Source of the DNA: Rhodobacteraceae bacterium UBA6213
GTDB lineage: Bacteria; Pseudomonadota; Alphaproteobacteria; Rhodobacterales; Rhodobacteraceae
Direction of reading: 5' to 3'
DNA: 64,000 nucleotides
Assembly: GCA_002421605.1 (NCBI GenBank)
Contig: DISJ01000009.1
Location: 187,130-251,129, forward strand
In this document: positions 52,516 to 60,473 of the stretch, in pieces
Layout: every line of letters starts with the position of its first letter
Numbering within the stretch: position 1 is the first letter of the stretch
Translations under genes and position numbers: made by a program
The notes under the pieces: model-generated
The model's database searches: none
What the model was told of the DNA's origin: nothing
What the model saw: only the letters and a program-made list of their open reading frames with translations

Positions 52516-53277
52516 ATGAAAGACGTTCGTGCCACCCCGCTGTGTGAAATGCGTGACATGCAAAAGGCCTTCGGCGGCATCCGCGCTGTCGACCACGTGT
52601 CTTTGGAGCTTTACCCCGGCGAGGTGCATGGCGTTCTTGGCCATAACGGCGCTGGCAAATCGGTGTTGATGAAAATGCTCTCGGGTGCCTACCGGCGTGA
52701 CGGCGGGCAGATATTCGTTGAAGGTCAGGAAGCGCAAATCGACAACCCGCGCGATGCACGTAAATACAATATCGAGACGATCTACCAAACGCTCGCGCTA
52801 GCCGACAACCTCGACGCCGCCTCCAACCTGTTTCTTGGGCGCGAAATCACCTCATCGATGGGGTTTGTAAACGACCCGATGATGGAGGCCGAGACACGCA
52901 AGATCATGTCGCGCCTTAACCCCAACTTCCGTCGCTACCACACGCCGGTTGCGGGGCTGTCGGGCGGGCAACGGCAATCTGTGGCAATCGCCCGCGCAGT
53001 TTATTTTAACGCCAAGATCCTGATCATGGACGAGCCTACCGCCGCATTGGGCGTGGCCGAGACCCAGATGGTGGCAGAACTGATCGGCGAGTTGAAGCGG
53101 CAGGGCATCGGTATTTTCCTGATCGATCATGACATCCATCAGGTGAAATTGCTCTGCGACCGCGCCAGTGTGATGAAAAACGGCCGCCTTGTCGGCACCG
53201 TGAACGTGGCCGATGTGACGGAGGATGATCTTCTAGGCATGATCATTTTGGGCAAGATGCCCGATCAGGCGCGATAA
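52516..53277 (+). CDS. xylG: Sugar ABC transporter ATP-binding protein, single-domain XylG
   Basis: A 253-residue ATPase with Walker A GHNGAGKS at 42-49, signature LSGGQRQSVAIARA, Walker B ILIMDEPTAAL and a switch His in LIDHDIHQ. It has one nucleotide-binding domain, whereas E. coli XylG has two fused (about 510 residues), so it should act as a homodimer, as FrcA of rhizobia does. It energises XylH. Its stop overlaps the xylB ATG by one base (TAATG). Confidence 0.93.
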   Translation: MKDVRATPLCEMRDMQKAFGGIRAVDHVSLELYPGEVHGVLGHNGAGKSVLMKMLSGAYRRDGGQIFVEGQEAQIDNPRDARKYNIETIYQTLALADNLDAASNLFLGREITSSMGFVNDPMMEAETRKIMSRLNPNFRRYHTPVAGLSGGQRQSVAIARAVYFNAKILIMDEPTAALGVAETQMVAELIGELKRQGIGIFLIDHDIHQVKLLCDRASVMKNGRLVGTVNVADVTEDDLLGMIILGKMPDQAR

Positions 53278-54713
53278 TGTATGTCGGGCTCGATCTGGGC
53301 ACCTCTGGGCTCAAGGGCCTGCTGATGAACGAGGCGCAGCAGGTCTTGGCCGAGGCGCAGGCGCCGCTTAGTGTCTCGCGCCCCGCCGAGGGGTGGTCGG
53401 AACAGTCGCCCGCAGATTGGATCGGTGCGGCCGAGGCGGTGTTGGGCCAACTTGCGGCGCATGGGCTTGGTGCAGTCAAGGGGATCGGTCTTTCGGGGCA
53501 AATGCACGGGGCGACACTGCTTTCGGCTTTGGATGACGTGCTGCGCCCCTGCATCCTGTGGAACGATACCCGCGCGCATGTTGAAGCAGCCGAGCTTGAC
53601 GCCGACCCATGTTTTCGCGCGATTTCGGGCAATATCGTGTTTCCGGGCTTTACGGCGCCCAAGCTGGTCTGGGTCGCGCGGCATGAACCAGAGGTGTTTG
53701 CGCGCGTGGCCAAAGTGTTGCTTCCGAAGGATTACCTGCGACTATGGCTAACGGGCGAACATGTCGCGGAAATGTCGGATGCGGCGGGAACCAGTTGGCT
53801 TGATTGTGAAAAACGCGACTGGTCCGATGTGTTGCTCGAGGCCAGTGGACTTTCGCGTGCACAGATGCCGCGTTTGGTTGAAGGCTCGCAAGTTTCGGGC
53901 CAATTGCGCCCCGAACTTGCGGCGCGGTTCGGGCTTTCAAAATCTGTCGTGGTGGCAGGCGGCGGCGGCGATAATGCGGCCTCGGGTGTGGGCGTCGGCG
54001 TGGTGCATGCGGGGCAGGCGTTTGTCAGCCTTGGCACCTCGGGCGTGCTGTTTGCCGCAAACGATGGCTACCAGCCCGACCCTGCAACCGCCGTGCACAC
54101 CTTTTGCCACGCGCTTCCGGGCAAGTGGCACCAGATGGGCGTGATCTTGGCCGCGAGCGATGCGCTCAACTGGTTCGCAACCCTAGCGGGCAGCGACGCG
54201 GCGCATCTGACGGGCGCACTCGGGGCACTACAAGCGCCCGGAAAGGCCCGGTTCCTGCCCTATCTCGGCGGCGAGCGCACGCCGCTGAACGACTCTGCCA
54301 TTCGTGGCGCTTTCATAGGGTTGGAACACGCGACAGACCGCGCCGCCGCAACCCGCGCGGTGCTGGAGGGCGTCACATTTGCGCTGCGCGATTGTCGCGA
54401 TGCGCTCGCCGCCACCGGCACGCAAATCGAAAGCCTTTTGGCTGTGGGCGGCGGGTCGCGTTCGCAGTATTGGCTTGCCGCGATCGCCACGGCACTTGGC
54501 ACACCCGTCTCGGTGCCCGTTGCTGGCGACTTTGGCGGTGCGTTCGGGGCGGCACGGCTGGCGCTGATGGCGGCCAGCGAAGCGGGGGTAGAGATTGCCA
54601 CGCAACCCGCCATTTCGCATGTAATAGAGCCTGTTTTTGAATTGACGCAGGCGTTCGACGACGGTCACGCGCGCTACCGCGCCGCGGCTGGCGCTATAAA
54701 GGGGCTGACATGA
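53277..54713 (+). CDS. xylB: Xylulokinase
   Basis: A 478-residue FGGY carbohydrate kinase that phosphorylates D-xylulose to xylulose 5-phosphate. N-terminal YVGLDLGTSGLKGLLM, GLSGQMHG, WNDTRA, the second domain GGGGDNAASGVGVGVV and FLPYLGGERTPLNDS, and the ATP-site GGGSRSQYWLAAIATALG are all present. It overlaps xylA by ATGA. Confidence 0.95.
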   Translation: MYVGLDLGTSGLKGLLMNEAQQVLAEAQAPLSVSRPAEGWSEQSPADWIGAAEAVLGQLAAHGLGAVKGIGLSGQMHGATLLSALDDVLRPCILWNDTRAHVEAAELDADPCFRAISGNIVFPGFTAPKLVWVARHEPEVFARVAKVLLPKDYLRLWLTGEHVAEMSDAAGTSWLDCEKRDWSDVLLEASGLSRAQMPRLVEGSQVSGQLRPELAARFGLSKSVVVAGGGGDNAASGVGVGVVHAGQAFVSLGTSGVLFAANDGYQPDPATAVHTFCHALPGKWHQMGVILAASDALNWFATLAGSDAAHLTGALGALQAPGKARFLPYLGGERTPLNDSAIRGAFIGLEHATDRAAATRAVLEGVTFALRDCRDALAATGTQIESLLAVGGGSRSQYWLAAIATALGTPVSVPVAGDFGGAFGAARLALMAASEAGVEIATQPAISHVIEPVFELTQAFDDGHARYRAAAGAIKGLT

Positions 54714-56014
54714 CTGATTTCTTCAAAGGTATCCCGCAGATTCGCTATGAGGGGCTGCAAAGTCAGAACGAATTTGCCTTTCGCCACTACAACCCTGACG
54801 AGGTTCTGTTGGGCAAACGGATGGAGGATCATCTGCGCTTTGCGGTCGCATGGTGGCACAGCTTTGCCTGGCAAGGGGGCGACCCATTTGGCGGGCAGAC
54901 CTTTGAGCGTCCGTGGTTCGGCGATACGATGGATCTGGCGCGGCTGAAAGCCGATGTGGCGTTTGAGATGTTCGACATTCTCGGCGCGCCGTTCTTTTGC
55001 TTTCACGATGCCGATGTGCGCCCGGAGGGGGCGAGTTTTGCCGAAAGCACGCGCAACCTTGAGGAAATAGTCGATTACTTCGCCGCAAAGATGGAGGGGC
55101 GCAAGACCAAGCTGCTTTGGGGCACCGCAAACCTGTTCACCCATCGCCGCTACATGAGCGGTGCGGCCACCAACCCCGACCCCGATGTATTTGCCTATGC
55201 CGCAGCCACGGTGAAAACCTGCATGGATGCGACGTATCGGCTTGGCGGGCAGAACTATGTGCTTTGGGGGGGCCGCGAGGGCTACGAAACGCTGTTGAAC
55301 ACCGATCTCGGGCGCGAGGCCGAACAGATGGGGCGGTTCTTGCAGATGGTGGTCGAGTACAAGCACAAGATCGGCTTCAAGGGCGCAATCCTGATCGAGC
55401 CAAAGCCGCAGGAACCTTCCAAGCACCAATATGATTACGATGTGGCAACCGTTTACGGCTTTTTGCGCCGCTTTGGGTTGGAAGGCGAGGTCAAGGTCAA
55501 TATCGAGCAGGGCCACGCAATCCTTGCCGGGCACTCGTTCGAGCATGAGATCGCGCTTGCCACCAGCCTAGGCATCTTCGGCTCGATCGACATGAATCGG
55601 AACGATTACCAAAGCGGCTGGGACACAGATCAGTTTCCCAACAACGTGCCCGAAACCGCGATGGCCTATTACGAGATTCTGCGGGCGGGCGGGTTTAGCA
55701 CCGGCGGCACCAACTTTGACGCCAAGCTTCGCCGCCAAAGCCTTGATCCGGCGGATCTGATTCTGGCGCATGTCGGGGCGATGGACGTTTGCGCGCGCGC
55801 GTTGAAGTCGGCGGCGGCGATACTGGAGGGTGGCGCGCTTGAGGCGGCGCGGGGCGAACGCTATGCAGGTTGGAGTACCCCGGCGGCAAAGGCGATGCTG
55901 AATAGCGGCACGTTAGAGACGATTCACGCGCGCGTGCTGGCCGATGGGGTAAACCCCGCGCCGCGCTCGGGGCGGCAAGAGCGGCTTGAAAACCTCTGGA
56001 ACCGCGTTCTCTAG
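54710..56014 (+). CDS. xylA: Xylose isomerase
   Basis: A 434-residue TIM-barrel isomerase (class II length) turning D-xylose into D-xylulose. Active-site features: FCFHDADVRPEG with the catalytic His, KLLWGTANLFTHRRYM, the metal-binding ILIEPKPQEPSKHQYDYD, NIEQGHAILAGHSFEHE and the second metal site SIDMNRNDYQSGWDTDQFP. The ATG at 54710 is set by the overlap with the xylB stop. It completes the pathway from uptake to xylulose 5-phosphate. Confidence 0.97.
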   Translation: MTDFFKGIPQIRYEGLQSQNEFAFRHYNPDEVLLGKRMEDHLRFAVAWWHSFAWQGGDPFGGQTFERPWFGDTMDLARLKADVAFEMFDILGAPFFCFHDADVRPEGASFAESTRNLEEIVDYFAAKMEGRKTKLLWGTANLFTHRRYMSGAATNPDPDVFAYAAATVKTCMDATYRLGGQNYVLWGGREGYETLLNTDLGREAEQMGRFLQMVVEYKHKIGFKGAILIEPKPQEPSKHQYDYDVATVYGFLRRFGLEGEVKVNIEQGHAILAGHSFEHEIALATSLGIFGSIDMNRNDYQSGWDTDQFPNNVPETAMAYYEILRAGGFSTGGTNFDAKLRRQSLDPADLILAHVGAMDVCARALKSAAAILEGGALEAARGERYAGWSTPAAKAMLNSGTLETIHARVLADGVNPAPRSGRQERLENLWNRVL

Positions 56015-56055
56015 CCAGGCCCGGCCCGGCTGCTATGCTGGCGCGGGGGTGCGCG

Positions 56056-56910
56056 ATGTATTATCTGGGAGTCGATGGCGGCGGCAGCGGTTGCCGCGCG
56101 GTTTTGGCCGATGCGGCGGGCCGGATTCTGGGCCGTGGCGCGGCGGGGCCCGCAAATGTGTTTTCCAACCCCGAAGGCGCGCAGGCTAACGTGCTGGCGG
56201 CGTCGGCGCAGGCAATGGCCGGGGTGTGCGGGGCGAACGAGGTGGTTGCGGCACTTGGGTTGGCGGGGGTCAACGTGGCCGGTGCCGGGCTTGCACAAAA
56301 GTTACCATTTGCGCGATCGCGAGTTGAAACCGATGTCGTGATTGCCTTGAAGGGCGCGCTTGGCGATGCGCCGGGAATTGTAGCCACCATCGGCACCGGA
56401 TCGGTTTTCGCGCGCCAGCAGGGCGGCGAGTTGCGCGTGATCGGGGGCTGGGGACTGACGCTTGGCGATGAAGGTGGCGGTGCGTGGCTTGGCCGCGCGC
56501 TGTGTGCGCAGGCATTGTCGGCGGCGGATGGTCTTGCCGAAAATACCCCGTTTTTGGCTGAAATAGTCACTGATCTTGGCGGACCGGCGGGCGTCGTGCG
56601 ATTTGCCGCCCAAGCGACGCCCGCAGACTTCGCAGCACTCGCACCGCGCATTACTAACTCAGATGACACTGCCGCGTTAAGGCTTTTGGAATTGGCCACC
56701 GAGAAGGTCGCCGCCGCCATCGCGCTGCTGCAACCCCGCGCAGGCAGCTTGCCGGTGGTGTTTCTGGGTGGCCTTGGGGCGTGCTATGCGGCGCGGCTAT
56801 CCGGGCGTTGGCCCATCGGCGCGCCTTTGGGTGACGCGCTCGATGGCGCCTTGCGGCTGGCGTTGCGATTTCAGGCGGAAAACAGCGACCCGGTGCGCGT
56901 GGAGAGGTAG
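56056..56910 (+). CDS. BadF/BadG/BcrA/BcrD-type ATPase (N-acetylhexosamine kinase-like)
   Basis: A 284-residue ASKHA-fold protein with phosphate-binding GVDGGGSGCRAVLAD at the start, ATIGTGSVFARQ in the middle and GDEGGGAWLGRAL later, which resembles the GlcNAc kinase branch of the BadF family rather than the benzoyl-CoA reductase branch. It follows xylA by 41 bp in the same direction, so it may be the last xyl operon gene, but its sugar is unknown. An upstream in-frame ATG (56035) would add 7 residues. Its 3' end overlaps the convergent gene by 40 nt. Confidence 0.8.
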   Translation: MYYLGVDGGGSGCRAVLADAAGRILGRGAAGPANVFSNPEGAQANVLAASAQAMAGVCGANEVVAALGLAGVNVAGAGLAQKLPFARSRVETDVVIALKGALGDAPGIVATIGTGSVFARQQGGELRVIGGWGLTLGDEGGGAWLGRALCAQALSAADGLAENTPFLAEIVTDLGGPAGVVRFAAQATPADFAALAPRITNSDDTAALRLLELATEKVAAAIALLQPRAGSLPVVFLGGLGACYAARLSGRWPIGAPLGDALDGALRLALRFQAENSDPVRVER

Positions 56911-57929
56911 GGCGCGAAGGGAATTTCCTCTTGCTTCAGGAACCCCTGCTGGGGCAACGCACCCGCGCGCACCAGTTCGATCACCGCTACGACCGAGGCC
57001 GAAGTTGTCCAGGCAATCGCGGTGCGCGAGCGCCCGCCAATCTCGATCGGTTTCCAGGCGCGCACATATTCTTTGCGGCGCAGCTGCCCGGACTGCCAGC
57101 CTTCGGCGGCAACGTGCATATAAACCACGTCATCTTCCACCGGAGGTTTGGCATTGGTCAGGATTCTGCCTGCTTCGACCCGGTTTTCGCGCATCAAAAG
57201 CTCGTGGAAGAAGAAATTCATCAACTCCACGTGGCCGGGATAGCGCATGGTCTTGTAGTCGAGGTTTTCGATGCGCCCCGCGTAGGTTTCACACATCGTG
57301 CCCAGCCCACCCGAGGTGGTGAATGCCTCTAGCCGCGTGCCGTTGACGTAGACGGCTTCCAGCCACTCCATCGCCGAGACGGTCTTTTGCACGCCTTCTT
57401 CGATCACCTCGCAATCGTTGAGGTATTCGTTGACCACACCTTCGGGTGACCAGTTGAAGGCATAGCCCAAAAGCCCGGTGGGGTTTTGCGGCAAGGCGCC
57501 CACCCGCAGCCGGATCGAGCGTACGCGCTCGAACTGCGCGGCGAGATCTGCGCCGATGATGCCAACCAGTCCGGGTGCCAGCCCACATTGCGGCGCCATC
57601 AGCCCGCGCGAGGTTTTTGCAAGTTCGCGGATGTGTTTGGTGGTGGGCACATCTTCGGTAAGGTCAAAATAGTGGATGCCAAGAGCATGTGCTGCGCTTG
57701 CCACCTCTTTGTTCAATGCGTAGGGCAGGCAGGAAAGCACCGCCTGATAAGGCTTTAGCAGCGCCTCCAAGCCAGACGTATCTGTCAGATCGGCCTGCAC
57801 GCTAGGAAAGCGGCCAGCATGGATGCGCGCGTCAATGCCGGTTACGTCAAACCCCGCCTCAACCAGCAACTCGGCGGCAAGGTGCCCTACCTTGCCAAGG
57901 CCAAGCACCGCGATCTTGTTGAAACCCAT
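56871..57929 (-). CDS. Saccharopine dehydrogenase family protein
   Basis: A 352-residue NAD(P)-dependent protein: Rossmann motif VLGLGKVGHLAAELL at the N-terminus, AVLSCLPYALNKEVASAA, MAPQCGLAPGLVGIIGADLA and the C-terminal RTAIAWTTSASVVAVIELV, as in saccharopine reductase/dehydrogenases. With the neighbouring semialdehyde dehydrogenase, aminotransferase remnant and glutaryl-CoA dehydrogenase it probably oxidises saccharopine to aminoadipate semialdehyde and glutamate. A lysine-ketoglutarate reductase is not seen in the window. GGGAGAG before the ATG overlaps the end of the ALDH gene. Last gene of the operon. Confidence 0.88.
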   Translation of the reverse strand: MGFNKIAVLGLGKVGHLAAELLVEAGFDVTGIDARIHAGRFPSVQADLTDTSGLEALLKPYQAVLSCLPYALNKEVASAAHALGIHYFDLTEDVPTTKHIRELAKTSRGLMAPQCGLAPGLVGIIGADLAAQFERVRSIRLRVGALPQNPTGLLGYAFNWSPEGVVNEYLNDCEVIEEGVQKTVSAMEWLEAVYVNGTRLEAFTTSGGLGTMCETYAGRIENLDYKTMRYPGHVELMNFFFHELLMRENRVEAGRILTNAKPPVEDDVVYMHVAAEGWQSGQLRRKEYVRAWKPIEIGGRSRTAIAWTTSASVVAVIELVRAGALPQQGFLKQEEIPFAPYLSTRTGSLFSA

Positions 57930-57939
57930 CGCACTCTCC

Positions 57940-59433
57940 CTAAATGTCGAACTTCACGCCCTGCGCCAACGGCAGATTTGCCGAATAGTTGATGGTATTG
58001 GTCTGTCGGCGCATATAGCCGCGCCATGCGTCCGATCCGCTTTCGCGCCCGCCGCCGGTTTCTTTTTCGCCGCCAAACGCACCGCCGATTTCAGCGCCAG
58101 AGGGGCCGATGTTGACGTTGGCGATGCCGCAATCGGACCCTGCTGCGGAAAGGAAAGTTTCCGCTTCGCGCAGATTGAGCGTGAAGATGCAGCTTGAAAG
58201 CCCTTGCGGTACGTCGTTTTGCAGCGCGATCGCTTCATCAAGCGTATCATAGCCCAAAACGTAGAGGATCGGTGCAAAGGTCTCGGCGCAAACCGCGGCC
58301 GTTTGGCCGGGCATTTCCACTATCGCAGGTTCTACATAGGCGCCCCCTTGCGGCGCGCCTTTGGCAACGGCGCGGCCGCCATGCACGGTGCCACCTTCGC
58401 CGCGCGCCTGTTCAAGCATCGCCAGCATCCGGTCGCGCGCGCCGTGGTCGATCAGCGGGCCGATCAGAGTGGTTGCGGCGCGCGGATCGCCAATGGGAAG
58501 GCTTGCGTAGGCCTTGGTCAGCCGCGCGACGAGATCTTCGCGAATGGAGTTGTGCGCAATCAGGCGGCGCAGGCTGGTGCAGCGCTGCCCGGCCGTGCCA
58601 ACGGCCGAAAAGACAATCGCGCGCACCGCCATATCAAGGTCGGCCGAGGGCGCCACGATCATCGCGTTGTTGCCGCCAAGTTCGAGAATCGCGCGGCCAA
58701 AGCGTGCCGCAACTTTTGGTCCGACGATGCGCCCCATGCGGGTCGAACCGGTGGCTGAAACGATCGGTACCTGCGGCGCGCTTACCAGCGCGTCACCCAC
58801 CTCGGGGCCACCGATGACCAGTTGCGCCAGCCCTTCGGGCGCATCGCCAAAGCGCGCGATAGCGCGGGCAAAAATGTTCATGCTGGCCATCGCGGTCAGC
58901 GGTGCCTTTTCGGACGGCTTCCAGATTACCGGATCGCCGCAGACAAGCGCCAGCGCCGCATTCCACGACCAGACCGCAACCGGAAAGTTGAAGGCCGAGA
59001 TGATAGCAACGGGCCCGGCGGGGTGCCAGGTTTCCATCATCCGGTGGCCTGGGCGCTCGCTAGCGATAGTCAGACCGTATAGCTGGCGCGAAAGGCCCAC
59101 GGCAAAGTCGCAGATGTCGATCATCTCTTGCACTTCGCCAAGACCTTCCGAGGTGATCTTGCCTGCTTCCAGCGTGACCAATGCACCTAGATCGTCTTTG
59201 GCAGCGCGCAATTCCTCACCCAATAGCCGCACCAGCTCACCCCGGCGCGGGGCGGGCACTTCGCGCCACGCTTTGAACGCCTTTTCGGCGCGCGCGATCA
59301 CGGTGGGCATTTCGTCTGCGGCGGTTTCGCGCACGCGGGCAAGCTCGACCCCGTCGATCGGGCTATGAACGGCCAGCGTGCCGCCTTTGAGGTCGGCTAC
59401 GGTCAGGCCGAGGCGGGCGAAAAGATCGGTCAT
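57940..59433 (-). CDS. Aldehyde dehydrogenase, ALDH7 (aminoadipate semialdehyde dehydrogenase)-like
   Basis: A 497-residue ALDH with ISAFNFPVAVWSWNAALAL, VIWKPSEKAPLTA, the nucleotide loop GSTRMGR, catalytic Glu in LELGGNNAMIV and catalytic Cys in AGQRCTSLRRL. The CTSLRRL and AFGGEKETGGGRESGSDAWRGYMRRQTNTINYS segments are those of ALDH7/antiquitin, which oxidises 2-aminoadipate 6-semialdehyde. The start at 59433 is chosen over 59439 because AGGAG is then 9 nt away rather than 3. It overlaps the 3' region of its upstream neighbour's ribosome site only slightly (2-bp gap to that stop). Confidence 0.93.
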   Translation of the reverse strand: MTDLFARLGLTVADLKGGTLAVHSPIDGVELARVRETAADEMPTVIARAEKAFKAWREVPAPRRGELVRLLGEELRAAKDDLGALVTLEAGKITSEGLGEVQEMIDICDFAVGLSRQLYGLTIASERPGHRMMETWHPAGPVAIISAFNFPVAVWSWNAALALVCGDPVIWKPSEKAPLTAMASMNIFARAIARFGDAPEGLAQLVIGGPEVGDALVSAPQVPIVSATGSTRMGRIVGPKVAARFGRAILELGGNNAMIVAPSADLDMAVRAIVFSAVGTAGQRCTSLRRLIAHNSIREDLVARLTKAYASLPIGDPRAATTLIGPLIDHGARDRMLAMLEQARGEGGTVHGGRAVAKGAPQGGAYVEPAIVEMPGQTAAVCAETFAPILYVLGYDTLDEAIALQNDVPQGLSSCIFTLNLREAETFLSAAGSDCGIANVNIGPSGAEIGGAFGGEKETGGGRESGSDAWRGYMRRQTNTINYSANLPLAQGVKFDI

Positions 59434-59435
59434 GG

Positions 59436-60473
59436 TCATTCTCTCCTTTGGGTGACTAGGCGGCGCTGATCGTCGATGCCCATCGATGCGATAATGGACC
59501 GGGCCGATTGGCGCGCCTGAAACGTAGATTTCGTGTCTATTCCAGCCCAATCCGCCAGTATTAGCGATTGTGCCACGGCCCCGCCCAGCGTTGTGCCGGG
59601 GCCGGTGATTATGAAGATGTCGGGCGCAAATTCGCGCGCGGCGGTGGCGATGGCGTGGCTGAAATCATAGGGCTCCACCACCTGATGTCCAAGCGTATAG
59701 CCGCGCAAGGCAACGGGATCAGACGCGTCCGGCCACCAAATAGCACCACGCCCGTCGATCAGCGGCAGTTTTGGCTGCTCGAAAAGCGCTTCGGGCAGGG
59801 CGGCGCGGCCTGCGGCAGCGACGGGTGTCTGAAGCACGGTGTGAAATGCCGCGTGGTTGGCAAGGCGCATCGGAAAGCGGCCCTGCAAAGGCGGAACCGC
59901 GGCCTCGAACGCCGCCAAGCCTGCCTCGTCTCCTGCCATCACCAGCATACCGCCAAGGTTGATGGAAAGGGCAAGCGCGTGGCCGGGGCGGGCCGCGATG
60001 CTTTCGACAAGTTGCAACAGCTCTGCCTTGCGACCCGGAATCGGGCGCCAGTCTTCGTCGGTAAAGGGGTAGAGAGTCTGCCCGCCGATCAGATGCTGCT
60101 GCATCAGCGTGCCCATGGTGTTGACCACCTCGAACCCGGCATCGGCGTTCAGCGCCCCGGCGCAGGCCAGCGCCGAATACCAACCCATCGAGTTACCCGT
60201 AACGGCAACTACCTCAACCCCGGCAATATCCCGAAAATCAGCATAAGTGCAGGCGTAGATCAGCGCGCTTGCATTATCGCCCCGCGTATGGCGCGCGACC
60301 GAGTAGGTCGCAGCACCGTCAAGATCGGCAAGCGTTTCTTGACCCAGCGCCTTGCGAGCTGCATCAAAAGGCTGAAACAGAGCCTGTTCGTTGCTGTGAT
60401 GGCGCGCCAGGTAACCCAACTCTGCCTTTGTATAGGTGCCCCGGCCGGGGCAGATGACCACCGCTTTTGTCAT
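59436..60473 (-). CDS. FabD-like acyltransferase (ACP S-malonyltransferase fold)
   Basis: A 345-residue protein with the acyltransferase fold: CPGRGTYTKAELG at the start where FabD has the Gln-containing FPGQG loop (here Arg), nucleophile Ser in VTGNSMGWYSAL, catalytic His in NHAAFHTVL, and GPGTTLGGAVAQ near the end. It is not next to fatty-acid synthesis genes but inside the lysine-type operon, coupled by ATGA to the E1 gene. The acyl donor and acceptor are unknown; the GPGRG change suggests it is not the housekeeping malonyltransferase. Confidence 0.8.
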   Translation of the reverse strand: MTKAVVICPGRGTYTKAELGYLARHHSNEQALFQPFDAARKALGQETLADLDGAATYSVARHTRGDNASALIYACTYADFRDIAGVEVVAVTGNSMGWYSALACAGALNADAGFEVVNTMGTLMQQHLIGGQTLYPFTDEDWRPIPGRKAELLQLVESIAARPGHALALSINLGGMLVMAGDEAGLAAFEAAVPPLQGRFPMRLANHAAFHTVLQTPVAAAGRAALPEALFEQPKLPLIDGRGAIWWPDASDPVALRGYTLGHQVVEPYDFSHAIATAAREFAPDIFIITGPGTTLGGAVAQSLILADWAGIDTKSTFQARQSARSIIASMGIDDQRRLVTQRRE

